From Hymenochaete sp. R1 (lineage: Eukaryota; Basidiomycota; Agaricomycetes; Hymenochaetales; Hymenochaetaceae), in the NCBI GenBank assembly GCA_019400425.1, contig JAFREE010000050.1, positions 1 through 64,000 of the forward strand: a stretch of DNA of 64,000 bases. Reading direction: 5' to 3'. Positions within the stretch are counted from its first letter, which is position 1; every line of letters starts with the position of its first letter. The notes under the pieces are model-generated. The model searched no databases and was not told where the DNA came from. It worked only from the letters and a program-made list of their open reading frames with translations. Shown one piece after another: positions 24,881 to 39,446 of this stretch. The position numbers and the translations under genes were made by a program.

Positions 24881-26519
24881 CTGTAGGCTCTTCGCGAGTA
24901 GTTTCAAGCCGCGTTCTGGCAGGCTCAGCTCTTAACACCGTGAATGGCCGTCGGGGTTTTCACGCAAGCGCACGTAGGGCCAACGAATTGCCAAAATCAC
25001 CATTTCAGGCATTCGTGGATACGCTCAAAGAAGAGTTGCAAAAGAACAGAGACCTTCAAGAAAATGTCAAGCAACTGCAGGGCGATGTGGATAAGTTCCA
25101 GGATTCAGAGGCCATGAAGCGTGCTAGGACTGCGTATGAGCGAGCAAGGGTATGTTTTCATTCGTTATTGCCAGACGCCTTCAAATACACGTGAGATAAT
25201 GACTAATTATATTCTCATTCAGCTTGCTTCCAGTATAAAAGAGAATCCTCGGTTACGTGCCGCTGCGGAGGAACTCAGGAAACAAGGCGGGAAGGTTGGC
25301 GACGCTGTCGGAGAAGCTTTGAAGACGATGGAAGAGTCGGAGATCATGCGAGCGGTGAGTTTCTCATTACCTTAGTATTGCATGATTCCGTTATTCTTCA
25401 TCTTACTGCGTTGTAGATAAACCGAGCGTCGTCTGCTGTTTCTTCTAAAATAGCCTCTTCGACCGAACCCATACGCAACACCGAAGCTTACAAGTCGTTC
25501 GCAGAGACGATTACCGATGCTCTTGATGACAGTGGATCGGCAAAGCACGCGGGATATGAGGATAAGGAAGCTCGGCGGAAGCGGAGGGCAGCACGTTTGG
25601 CTAAGGCTGGCAAGAAAGGCATTGCTTCACGAAGTCGTGTTGCAGCAGACCCTGAGTGCGTCGTAGTCAGCTACCTAAGGAATTGAAAAGGCTCTAACTA
25701 GATTTTGAATCTCATCAGGGCCGGGCAGTCGATGGTGCTACACAAAGACTCACCTCGGCAAGAAAAGTGGAATCGATTGAAGGAGACAAATCCTCTCCTA
25801 CGACAATTCACTGAGCTCCGCCAACAATACGACGAGTCTGAAAATCCTGTTGTCTCTGCGGTACGGTCCGTGACTTCGACTGTTGGGTCATGGTTCGAGG
25901 AAACAGAGACCGCACAAGTGATTCGTCAAATGCGTCTTTTAGACCCTATGTTCGATCGAGAAAGCTTTGAACGGGACCTAAGAGAATACATCGTACCAGA
26001 GGTTGTGGATGCATATCTCAGTGCAGATCGAGAATCTCTGAGGAAATGGTGCGGCAAGGCTGTAAGTACAGTATACTGATTATGGGGCAGGCAACTCAAT
26101 TGTGTTTCGACATTCAGACATATAACCTACTTTGGGCGACGATGGAGCAATACGTGAAACAAGGTATGATCAGTGATAGCAAGGTCCTTGATATCCGGCA
26201 AGTAGATATCACAACCGCAAAAATGCTCGAAAACAATGGTGTGGATATACCTGTTTTTGTTGTCACTTTTGCGACGCAAGAAGTGCTCTTGTTCCGTAAT
26301 GCGAAGACCGGAGAGGTGGTGGTTGGTGCTGAAAATCGTGTGGAGCAGTGCACTTATGCGGCTGTGATCACGCGTGTTGAAGAAGAATTGTCTGACGAGC
26401 TGACGGGTGGCTGGAAGGTTGTTGAGGTGCGCCATTGTTCTTGTGGCTTTTACATGATTGAGTTTGACACTGGTACTTTCTTTCAGATGGCGCGCCGATC
26501 TGCTCGAGCATATTTGTGA
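24814..26519 (+). CDS. TIM44: Mitochondrial import motor subunit Tim44
   Basis: Peripheral inner-membrane protein that tethers mtHsp70 to the TIM23 translocase. Six exons, 24814-25149, 25223-25354, 25417-25655, 25719-26061, 26118-26426 and 26487-26519, join in frame to give 463 residues, the normal length. The N-terminus MLPRHLRKSTVLFQTAVRSS is a strong matrix presequence with a processing-like RRGFHASARR. A charged coiled segment follows (LQKNRDLQENVKQLQGDVDK). The C-terminal membrane-binding Tim44 domain begins near WNRLKETNPLL and includes ETETAQVIRQMRLLDPMFD, FERDLREYIVPEVVDAYL and DIPVFVVTFATQEVL. The last exon adds only ARRSARAYL and the stop, a usual feature of fungal Tim44. It shares its promoter region with MsrB. 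Confidence 0.95.
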
Positions 26520-26989
26520 GAGGCTCACGGACAGAAAAGCCTTGGGGACATAGAATATGATACATATACACATCATTCATTGATTGCTTAATTTCACTTA
26601 TGCAATGCATGCATTATCCCAACTCATTCCCATAAGCATGACGAAAGGAAATGCACGCAGAATGAAATCGAGTGATACCTGACCTGTATGTCCGTATGAA
26701 GGGTCCGGTCCTAGCTTGTGGCTGCGGCAGTGCTGCGGCTGTATGAATTTTGAATAGGACGTGCTCACGTGACGGGTAGTTGAAAAGCTTAAAACTGGCG
26801 TCGCTTGGCCTGATTTGCGGGTCCTTCTGATTGTCCCTTTCTAGCGCGACGAAAAGAGAGCCGCTCGTCGTCCTCGACCCTCTCGACCCTCCCTTCGCCC
26901 CCATCTCCCGACAACAATCAATATAAAAGAACCCTCTCTTCACTCTCGAGCCTCTCTTCGTCACAACCTTCACACCTTTCACATCCTAC
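26520..26989. other. Intergenic and promoter between Tim44 and the unknown disordered gene
   Basis: The right end holds a TATA-like box and a CT-rich leader for the gene starting at 26990. No gene is seen in the rest. Confidence 0.5.
26922..26929 (+). promoter_or_regulatory. TATA-like box of the gene at 26990
   Basis: TATAAAAG lies 61-68 bp upstream of the ATG and is followed by an almost pure CT/CA leader up to the start codon, a common core-promoter layout in fungi. Confidence 0.5.
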
Positions 26990-29289
26990 ATGGGCTTCCT
27001 GACTCGTTTTTTCTCCCTCAGACGCAAACAGAAGCCGAGCAGCAACACCACCGACGACCGGTCAACATCCGCAAATCTCTTTCCCGACTCTCATAAGGGT
27101 ACTAAGCACGGACGATCCCTATCTCGTGGCGCGGCCCCGGCATCGACAGCATCTGCTAGCTCGAGACCGAAACCGTCGTCAACGAATGGGAAACCGGCAC
27201 CTGATGATGATGATAGGGTGATTGAACCCGATCCAGCTCGGGACGACGGGGAGGTGGCGATCAATCGTCTTCTTCGCTCTTCGTCTTCCCATTTCAAGGC
27301 AATCGCCCAGTCTGACTTTGAAATTTCCCCTCAACCAGGTGAGTGGGTTTCGATCTTGTTCTTATTGAAAAAGCTTACATGGTCTACTCAACAAGTGTAC
27401 CCTACCAATACCGCATCTTCCCGTTCGACTTCGGCTCTGAACAGTGTCAACACCGGTGTTGGAAGTGTAAAGTCTAAGGCATCGTACGTTGTGACAGTAC
27501 ATAAACGGCAGCAACACTCCGCCACAGAATTTCCCAATGCATACCCACCAGCCACACCGCGACGGCCAGGTGTTGCGCATACGAGCACACCCAACCTTCT
27601 CCACGTTCGCAGTGGCTCACTCGATCATGCGCGTTGTGGGCCCGCAGATGTGAAGGATCCACGCAAGATTCCGATAACGCCTCGCGATATCAACAGGCTC
27701 AATGGTCTGCGACAAGATGGTTCCGTACAAAGTTTGGTGAAGATGTATGACGAAGACGGACGTATCGGTGACAATGCATTTAGAAACACTCCGATGCCAG
27801 AGAACAAAACAGGGAAAAAGAAAAGATCAAGTATTAAAACGACAGCGACGGCGGAGCGCACGCTGAAGGATTTACTTGGTGGAGGCGCGGACTCCGGAGA
27901 TCTCGAGTGGGCAGAAGCGGTCCTTGAGTGGGTCCATCTCTTGTAATTTTTTTACTTTCTTTTTCGCTTACTTAACCTTGCCTTAGTGCTGGGGCGACCA
28001 GCGACAGTGGTGCTTCCACAGCGATGTCGACTGTCGCCAGCCCGCTTCCAGTGTCCTCAGCAGCATCATCGTGCAACGAATTAGATCATAACGTACTGAC
28101 AGATGTCACCAATAGTCCGTCGACGTCAATGGATGGACATGTAGCCATTTCATCGCTGGTAGTGGAGGTCAGCTCATCGACCGAACCAGCAGAAGGTGAC
28201 TCTTCTGAAAGCGCCGACGCAAGGACGGAACAAGAGAGCACTCGCGGGCTGGACTCAAGTCTCGTAGAAATGGTCAAAGTAACACGAACCTCTTCCCAGC
28301 GTGCATCTCAAATCTTCAACTTCATCGGGGACCGTCGCGAAAGGCGCAAATCGCAGGAACTCCTACAGAGCGACACACAGAGGTCGGAGAACTTGTTCGA
28401 TATGGCCGCCAAAAGTCAAGCGAAAGTGGATGTTCCTCCTCCTCTTCCGAAGTCTTTTCCAGAGTCGCGACCAAGCTCAGCAATTGACATGTCTTCAAAA
28501 TCAGAAGAAATCCTTGCCAACACCACTGCTGTCGTTCGATCCGCTTCCGCTCTTGCACACTATGTGCCACACGGTCCGCCGGCACCAGCACCTCCTTCAC
28601 CTGTCGTCTTTCGACCTTTAAATCCACCGCCACGACCGAGGAATCGTAGCATTGCTTCAGTAGATGCACTCCGTCCTTCCGGCCCATCCATGGGCAGAGC
28701 GGTGATGCATCGTTTGGACCGCGATGGGACTGATTCTCTTACAAACGTTGCTCGTCAGAAAGAAGCAGCGCCTAAGAAAAAACGCGCGGGGATCTTTGAC
28801 GAATGGCGCGGTCCAGTGACATCCACTCCGCGTCATCCTAGAGCAGCAAAGCAGACTAGAAAAATCAACGCTCCTGAAGGACCCCGTGAGAAGCCGACAA
28901 GTACTCTCCGAGAATTGACGAATGAGGCCATGCGACGCCGTCCACGGACGAGCAATGCTACAATGAGATCGCAGAAGTCACTTTCCGAGTTCATTCCCGG
29001 CCCTATAGAAGAACCTGCATCTGAGCGAAGGTATAGCACATTTGAGAAAAATGTTGATAATGCCGAGGACCCAGAAAGAGAGAATAGAAGGATAGTTGGG
29101 AGGCGGAGAGGGACACTCGCAAACCTCGGCTTAGTTCGTAAGTCCCCATCGTGCATTTCGGTCTGATTTCTATCCGAACATTCTACCTTCACAGGCAAAA
29201 CCTCCAGCGCCTCTACTCAACTCTTGTCAAAAGTTCAAAATGTTCTCCCTCAAACTCCGAACCGCAGCCAATCACTTCGTAATTTATAA
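26990..29289 (+). CDS. Large disordered protein of unknown function
   Basis: Not recognised. Four exons in frame, roughly 26990-27338, 27396-27926, 27987-29138 and 29195-29289, give about 700 residues. The N-terminus MGFLTRFFSLRRKQK is a short amphipathic basic segment; the rest is mostly Ser/Thr/Pro/Arg-rich and predicted disordered. Visible elements: acidic DDDDRVIEPDPARDDGE, Ser-rich patches, a serine/threonine-rich segment with TPNLL, a helical piece KKKRSSIKTTATAERTLKDL, the proline run PPAPAPPSPVVFRPLNPPPR, a segment KTREWx-like FDEWRGPVTSTP, and a C-terminal SLSEFIPGPIEEP followed by basic RRIVGRRRGTLANLGL. Several S/T-P sites suggest kinase regulation. The ATG is supported by the TATA and CT leader. 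It could be a scaffold or cytoskeletal regulator, but nothing proves that. Confidence 0.7.
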
Positions 29290-29924
29290 ACTCGCGGACT
29301 TGAGGAACGCAGCCATGTTTCTAACACCATGTTGGACACCCGGCCATCTATGCTTCTCCATTGCGACCTCATTCGCATCCATGCTCTCTGCAACTGATAG
29401 AAACCCTTTTCTTATGTCTGTTGTAGCATAAATGCTTTGAAGCTGCTATCTGGTAGACTTTTTAAATCTATTTTTTAACTTCGCCTTCTTCGTGGCTATA
29501 CACTACTTCGCTGTCTCTTCTGATTTTTCTTTGGGTCGTTTTTTAATATTCTTTGGACTTTTCCGTTTTATCTCCTATGGCTGAGATGTCTGTTGCCACA
29601 TGCATTTTTTTAAAGTTTTACTCTTCTCCGCATTTCCTTCTTTTTTTTCTGATTCTGCCACATGATTTTTTTCTCGTAAGTTCAAGTCCACAAATGACTT
29701 GACATCCCCTGTATTCATGTATATAACACACGCAAGCATGTTCTTCTGTCTCTCCCTCCACCCATCTTAGGCTTTAGGGTGTAAATATATTCTGTTGAAC
29801 GGTGAAATGGTCATCGGATTGATTGACGAGGGATCGACGTGCTGCTCAAAAATATTCTGCAGTGGTAGGATCTCGGACTTACGCTTGGACTTCGAAGGAG
29901 GACGTAGCCTTCTGCATCTGTGTC
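29290..29924. other. T-rich 3' flank and short promoter before Dbp9
   Basis: Strongly T-rich between about 29456 and 29690, consistent with a 3' untranslated and termination region of the gene ending at 29289. No gene frame. Confidence 0.5.
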
Positions 29925-32297
29925 ATGGCCGATGATTCACTCTTCGACCTCAAATCATCATTCTCGTCTTTGTCCCATCTAGTTGATGCGCGAACGCTAC
30001 GCGCCCTCGCCGACATGGGGTACGCACGGCCCACCCTCGTCCAGGCGCGGGCTATCCCACTTGCTCTCGAGGGCCGCGATATCCTTGCTCGCGCAAGGAC
30101 AGGGAGCGGGAAAACAGCGGCGTATTGCATACCCGTCATACAAAAGATCTTGAATCGGAAATCCGTACGTCTTAAATTATCTTTATTAACTCAAAGAAGC
30201 AGAGGCTTAAGCATTGTCGTTTACTTCGATATATCTTCCGTGGTATGCAGAACTTGAGCTTAGAAGATCCATTATGGAGATCGGTCGGTAGTGTTATCTT
30301 GGTACCCACGAAGGAACTGGCGGATCAAGTTTCGAAGCATTTGAAGCAGCTACTAGTATACTGTGAAAAGGAAGTGTCTATCGTGAATCTTGCTTCAGGG
30401 GCGCCTTCACATCTTCAAAAGTAAGCTCGCAAGTTTTCAAGGTGCTTGCCCATCAGCTAATGCCCCATAGGATAACCATTTCTGAACAGCCAGACGTGAT
30501 CATCGGGACGCCTGCACGAATTCTCAGTGCACTTCAAACTAAGACAATCTCGCTCGCTCAGCTTGAGTCATTGGTCATCGACGAGGCGGATCTCGTACTC
30601 TCATATGGGCACAACGATGATCTACAAGCTATCATGAACGGAGCTTTTCTCCCTAAAGTATACCAATCGTTCCTTATGAGTGCAACAATGACGAAAGAAG
30701 TGGAGAAACTAAAAGGTCTTGTTTTGCGGAACCCTGTAAGGACCACAAAATTCTTTTATCCTTAAATCACAATCGAACTGAAACCGGAACAAGGCTATTC
30801 TGCGTCTGGAAGAGGACGAAGATGACGCTGGAAAATTGACGCAATATGCCGTTAGGTGCGCAATCGCCTTACTGTGTGGATGCTAGTATTAACTCTGATT
30901 TTGAAATCCTCTAAGGTGTAACGAAGTCGACAAGTTTTTGTTGACGTATGTCATTCTCAAGATGAAACTTGTCAAAGGCAAATGCATCATCTTTGTCAAT
31001 GACGTTGACCGTTGTTACCGTCTAAAGCTTTTCCTGGAGCAATTTTCGATAAAAAGCTGTGTCCTCAATTCAGAACTTCCATTGAATTCAAGGTATGCTC
31101 CTCTTAGGCTTGATTACACATTCTTTCACTTAAAATCATGTCAGAGTGCATATTGTTCAGGAATTTAACAAAGGGGTATACGATTACATCATAGCTACTG
31201 ATGAAGCAAATGGTTCACTGGAGAACGAGTCGGAGTCGGATTCTGAGTCTGATGGCGGCTCTGTAGCAAGGGAGGCTATTCAAATGGATGAATGTGAGGC
31301 ACTCCAAAGCAATTTCTGCAGAACCTATTTGCTTATGTTGCTCTTTCAGTCGTGTCCACGCAACGTGAAGCCCGGAACACCACTGACGAGGACGAAACGG
31401 AGACAGGAGACCCTGGACCCTCATCGAGCGAGTCTATGAACAAACGCAAACGATCATCCTCACCTTCTCAAGATAAGCCTGTGGATTCCACTTACAGGAC
31501 CTCTCGTAAAAATAAGAAGGTTCGAGCGCTGAACTCTGATAGAGAATACGGGGTCGTGCGCGGCGTCGACTTCATTAATGTTGCTTGTGTCCTTAATTTC
31601 GACCTTCCAATATCGTCTCGTGCTTACACGCACCGTGTCGGTCGGACAGCACGTGCCGGTCGGACAGGGATGGCGTTGTCGTTCGTTGTACCACCTGAAG
31701 AATGGGGAAAAAACAAAGTTGTTGGTTGCCTACCCAGTGCTCGGCGGGACACCATTCGATTTTCTCGAATCGAGAAAGAACAGGCTGCGAGGGGGAGCAA
31801 AATTAAAGAGTACAATTTCGATATGAAGCAAGTTGAAGCGTTCAGGTACCGGATGCAAGATGCTTTACGATCTGTTACGAGGTCAGCCATACGAGAGGCA
31901 CGATTGAAGGAGTTGAAGGTCGAAATCCTCAAATCGGAAAGGCTGAAGGTATGGTGCTGTCTCATCCTTGGCTCCTTCATACCTCATGTTATTTTAGGCA
32001 CACTTCGAAGATAATCCGCTTGACTTGGAATATCTTCGACATGATAAACCTCTGCATCCAACCCGAGTGCAATCGCACATGAAGCACGTACCAAAATATT
32101 TAATGCCTCGCGCCAGTGCAGCAACGACTGCCGCAATGGAAGAATCCGCAAACACTAGCAGAGTATCTGGCGATTCTGGGTTTGTCCCCTTCAGAAAGTC
32201 TGTTGGTCGTGGACGTGGTCGGGGAAGAGGAAGGGGCGGCAAGAACTCCGGTTCCACTAGAAAGAAGGCAGACCCTCTAAGGAAATTTGGGAAGTAG
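29925..32297 (+). CDS. DBP9: ATP-dependent RNA helicase Dbp9 (DDX56-like)
   Basis: Nucleolar DEAD-box helicase for 60S ribosome biogenesis. ATG at 29925 gives [16 protein letters not shown], then the Q-motif region [19 protein letters not shown]. Helicase motifs in order: [11 protein letters not shown] (I), [11 protein letters not shown] (Ia), GTPARI (Ib), [13 protein letters not shown] (II), SATM (III), [20 protein letters not shown] (IV), YDYIIATDE (V region) and [13 protein letters not shown] (VI). The family-typical acidic insert sits between YIIATDE and [20 protein letters not shown]: it holds [12 protein letters not shown] and the nuclear-type [10 protein letters not shown] and RKNKKVR. 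The C-terminal extension is basic with [12 protein letters not shown] and ends [11 protein letters not shown]. The acidic insert and the motif II sequence [10 protein letters not shown] favour Dbp9 over other DEAD-box proteins. About nine exons, all with short introns. Confidence 0.93.
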
Positions 32298-34079
32298 TAA
32301 GCTGTTCTTCCTTACCTTGGCTCGGAGTTTGATATGGGGGGTGTTGTTCGCGGGAGAGATGGCAGGAAACGATTCCTTCGATGTTCCAGACTACTAATCT
32401 GATTTTGTATGCTTACCTCAATCAGATTCCGAAGGCGTGATTTGGTTTACATCATGTACCCGTCTCGTTGCAAACCAGTCCAGGTGTAACCCGAACGTGC
32501 CGTTCCGTTTGAAATATACTCCCTTCTGCGTTTTCCTTTCTCCGACGACCAAACTCACCTTCCGGAATCAGGGCTGACTGGTTTTGACCTGACTCGTGCT
32601 AGTGGCGGAAATTTTAGGACGCAATTCCGCGTTAAAGCATCAGAAGTCAAAAATGAAAGCTTACTAACCGCTTTTAAAGATTGACTCACCTTTATGATGC
32701 AGTATCGCCGCCTCAAGCGCCGGTACTGACCATGGCCCACCTGGTGTCATGCAGAGAAGAACGATGATCACATCCCCTAAATGAGCACCAAAATGTGAAC
32801 GGCGTGAGTCTGCAAGAAAAGGGTGAATTCTCTAGTTTTATTGGTATTGAAGGGCGTACGGGTGAGTGAAGATGGAATATCTGTGGAGCCTCGATTACCG
32901 GGGCCGTGGATGTATTCTTGTTACTTGATGTTGTGGATATCTTGCCGAATGAAGACTCGCTTTGGAGTAGACTACACAGCAAAGCGCGACGTGATCGAGG
33001 TTCTGGGCACCTTCCACATGATGATAGTACTTGGGATGGTCAGCCCACACTTGTCGGCGCATGGGTTATAACCCCACCAAGCTCTTGACGGACTAACCAC
33101 CAGTGTTCTCCGACATGTAACCAGGCTGAGATAAATCAAAGATGAGTATAGAAGATAGACCTAGGGTAGTTCTGACAAGTTGAAAGGCAGTAGCAGTCGT
33201 CCGTGAGTTAAGCGTTGCGTGCCACAGAATGGAGCTTCCGAGGCATATAAGTGGGAGACCAGTTAAGGAGCCAAGGGACCACGGTAGAGTAGGTAGTGAT
33301 AAAAAGTTACCAGAGATAGCGAGCGTCGTCTTATCTTGGGATGGCAGTGGCAGAAGCGTGGCGTATACTCGCGCAGTTGATCTTGAACTCTGAGGTGGCA
33401 GGAGTCAAGCATAGGATGTGATATGTTGTCGAATGCCTAAACTGGGCGCCGGTGGAAGACCAGAGAGGAGAGTAGAGGCTGAGATGACGGTGGCAGAGGG
33501 GAAGGTGATGGTAGGAGAGAAGGGGGGAATGCTGGACAGTGCCTTTCTCTTATAGCCTGTGAGCGTGAGGCTGACTGTGACACAACACAACCATCTCGGT
33601 CCAGTCCCAGATGTAATAACGCGTGATGGGATAGTAACACTAACAGACCCAACCAGAATATCCACGTACGTCGAGTTTTATAGCATCATTGATTTATTGT
33701 GATTTGTTCCGTTGCTTCGAGTTTCAATGTGTCGCGAGAAAGAAAAGTTTGAATGAAAGAGAAGAAACATGGACCGCGTTGTTGATGCTTATTTACGTGC
33801 TTCGTGTGCGCATGCGATAATAGTCTATGTAGTCAGTGGAAATATGCAGTAGGATATGCAATTATGGTGCGATGCAATGCTGAGAGTATGAAAAGTGTCC
33901 CCACAAAATCCTGGCTGTACAACAAGAATGAAAAAGAAAGTCATGTACATCCTACATCAACTCCTGGCTAGCCAGAGTCAATTATTGTAGCCGTTAACCC
34001 AAAGCAAACTTAAAATTAGGAGACATAATGTTATCCAATAATAGAAAACGCGAAAAAGCCGAAATAGAAAATATACATA
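32298..34079. other. 1.8-kb convergent intergenic region, possible decayed gene
   Basis: Between the convergent Dbp9 and glycerol kinase genes. Minus-strand frames at about 33100-33660 include a 72-codon hydrophobic stretch (GSLTGLPLICLGSSILW) and another with ILVGSVSVTIPS, but no full gene could be assembled. It may be a remnant of a membrane-protein gene or chance. Confidence 0.35.
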
Positions 34080-36566
34080 TCAAGCGTTGTTTGCCTCATC
34101 CCAGCCCAGGCTTCTCTGTACGGCCCTCTTCCAGCCTTCCCAATGTGCTTCCCTCTCCGCCACAGTCCTCTTGGGCACAAAGGTCCTCGCACCCTCAGTA
34201 TTCACCTTCGCCATCGTCCGACCTGGCCTCTCAAGGTCCCACCCAAACATGCCAACAGCAGTTCCAGCAAGCAAAGCACTTCCCAGAGCCGTAGACTCAC
34301 GCATCTCGGGCCTTACGACTGAGAACCCGCCAACGTCGGCGAGGATGTGCATGCAGAGGTCACCATTGGTAACGCCTCCGTCAACTTTGAGATGTGTGAA
34401 TTCGAGTGATTCTTCTGCGCCCTCGATGTCTTCTTTGGTCATAATCTGTGTGGGTTTGTTCGCGTTCTTGTCTTCAGGCTTTAGCGCAGGTTCAGAAGAT
34501 GGGTCGGTGACGATCGCGGCTATCGAGGTCTCTGTCGGGACCACCACCGCCTCTGGAAGCTCCTCGTCTAGGGGAGTTGGGGGTGCCGAAACATCAAAAC
34601 GGTTCATATCTTCTTCCGCCAGCTTTTCTTTTGCATTTGCTGAAGTCACATCAAGAAGCATGCTCTCAATCACAGCACGTGTTTGAAACCCGATCGCTTC
34701 TAAGGCTGCTCGAGCGATATGAGATGGGTTGGTGTACTTTGTGAGACCAATGAGCGTTCCTGCGGCACCAGGATCCCAGTAAGGAGCAAGTAGCCCAGAA
34801 AATGCCGTGACGAAGTACACGCCACCCGTGGACGGTTCTTTTGACGCAAGTTCGTTAACTTCACTGGACGTCGTGATCATTCCCATTCCATCACGGAGCC
34901 AATTGATGGCACTTCCTGCTACAGCAACTGCGGAAGACACGATCAGTGTATGGAAATTGAAGAGCAAATGAAATTAGACGAACTCGACCCTTCAAGAGCG
35001 TAGGAAGCAGGTTTGCCTGGACCGGGTTGATATGCCACTGTAGTAAGGAGACCGTGTTCGCTCTTTACCACATTTCTCCCGGTATTGAACAATAAGAAAG
35101 CACCAGTGCCATATGTACACTTAGCTTCTCCTTGACGAAGGCATTTATTGCCAACCAATGCGCCTTGCTGATCACCGACAAGTCCAGCAATCCGGACTCC
35201 TTCAAGAGGACCATTCGCTAATGTACCGACAACTTCGGATGACGAAACGATGCTTGGTAGGATCGATTGACGGAGGTTGAAGAATTTGAGTAAACCGGGA
35301 GACCATTCCAGGGAATTGATATCAAAGAGTAGAGTTCGTGAAGCATTCGTAGGCTCTGTGATATGGATACCCTTGCTTGGTCCGCCTGTCAAGTTCTTCG
35401 TGACTTGGTCAATAACGGCACATGAAGGCAGAGTAAATAAGACGCACAAAGACAAGCCAGGACTCAACGGTTCCAAAACTTAAGTTGTCCGCTTCATGTG
35501 CCTTCCGAACATTCTCGTGATTCTCCAACATCCAGTTCAATTTGATGGCCGAGAAATACGTTGAGAGCGTGAGACCGGTGATTTCACGAAGAGCATCTAT
35601 TGCCTCATCTCCGGTTTTGACAACACCTGGCGATACTTCGAAACCTTCGTTACGAAGCTTGTGCTGAAAATGCGAGACGGTTCCCTTCGTCCTAGCGTCA
35701 TCCCATACAATAGCTGGACATAGCGGCTTTCCGGTCTGCCGGTCCCACGCGACGGCTGTCTCGCGCTGGTTCGTGATACCTTTGAATTGATACTCAGTAC
35801 GCGCACCACACCTCCATACATTCAAGCACTTACCAATGACCTTTATACTTGACTTCTCCCACCCTTTGTTCTCCAAGTCATCCGTGGCACCCTCGATACA
35901 CTTCTCCGCAACTTCTTGAATTTCCTCCGCGTCATGCTCATGCCATCCAGGGTTCGGATAGTACTGGGGAAATTCGAGTTGATGCTGCGCCACAATGCGT
36001 GCGCTCTCGTCGAAGACTATGAATCGTACGGAGGTGGTGCCACAGTCGAGCGAGCCGACAAATTCACCTTGCTTGAGTTCCGCTGGTTTCATTACAGCTG
36101 AGGAAGAGGAGTGGTTTCTCCGAAGATGGGAAGCAGAGCCGTTCTGGGATGATGATGGAGGTGGAGAACGACGAGAGAACAGCGTGCCCATGTTTGCAAT
36201 GTTATATGATGATTGTCGGCGGCGTGGATGAGAATGGAACGAAGCGGTCGAGCGGTCAGTATCAAGCTTCTTGTAGATACGAGCGGGGGAAGAATCAATA
36301 TGAGATATAGCGTAGTAGCTCCTCTGTTGGTTGGTAGTGGTATTTAAGTTAAATACGCCTGCGACCTTGACTGGACGAGCGGGAAACGCCCGGGCCGGGG
36401 CTCGGACCTGGGGAAACTGTTGCAATCTACGATCCCACACAGTCCCCAGATAATGTTTCAGTCCATTGACACCTCCGGCTCTCGCAGGCGGCGACGAGGG
36501 CGATAGAAGGGACGCTGTTCGCGAAGAGCTGAGACTGGTAAGCGTCGAGTGAAGCCATCTGTTCAT
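34080..36566 (-). CDS. GUT1: Glycerol kinase, with N-terminal extension and internal insert
   Basis: Phosphorylates glycerol to glycerol-3-phosphate with ATP; FGGY kinase family. Signatures in order: [17 protein letters not shown] (phosphate-binding), [133 protein letters not shown] and [20 protein letters not shown]. Two oddities: the first ATG (36566) adds about 165 residues before the kinase core, Ser/Arg-rich and [15 protein letters not shown] at the front, plausibly a mitochondrial or membrane signal; an internal [11 protein letters not shown] could be an alternative start. A roughly 70-residue acidic, Pro/Thr-rich insert follows IESMLLDV. Introns near 35800, 35460 and 34960. It converges with Dbp9. 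Confidence 0.92.
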
Positions 36567-36973
36567 GACTCCCTGAAGCTTTGAGGACGGAAAACCGAAA
36601 AGTTATATGACGTGTGATGCAGATCTTTGTTCATTTATGGAAGTTCGGAAAACCAGAGTCCAGGCCCGAACGAAGTCAACCTTGATCAAGACAGTCAATG
36701 CAAGGCCTTTGTCGTAACTAATAATTAGAGTACTTGAATGTCGCCCACCCAACAGAGCAAATCGAATATAACAAGAGAACTGAGAGCATCTTACGAGCTA
36801 TACATCTTTCTGTCTAAACCAGATAATAAAATTACGTTCATCGTAGGTGCGTTCATTAGAGATAGAGAATTGAAATGATATGAAAAGCAAATCTGGCGGA
36901 TAGCGATGAATAGTAATGAATGTGAAATTATTGACCGAGCAGTGGGAGGATGCCACGGACAAAAACATTCTCG
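36567..36973. other. Short intergenic region between mannosidase and glycerol kinase
   Basis: Upstream of glycerol kinase (minus) and 3' flank of the mannosidase (minus). No gene is seen. Confidence 0.5.
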
Positions 36974-39446
<2,473 letters not shown>

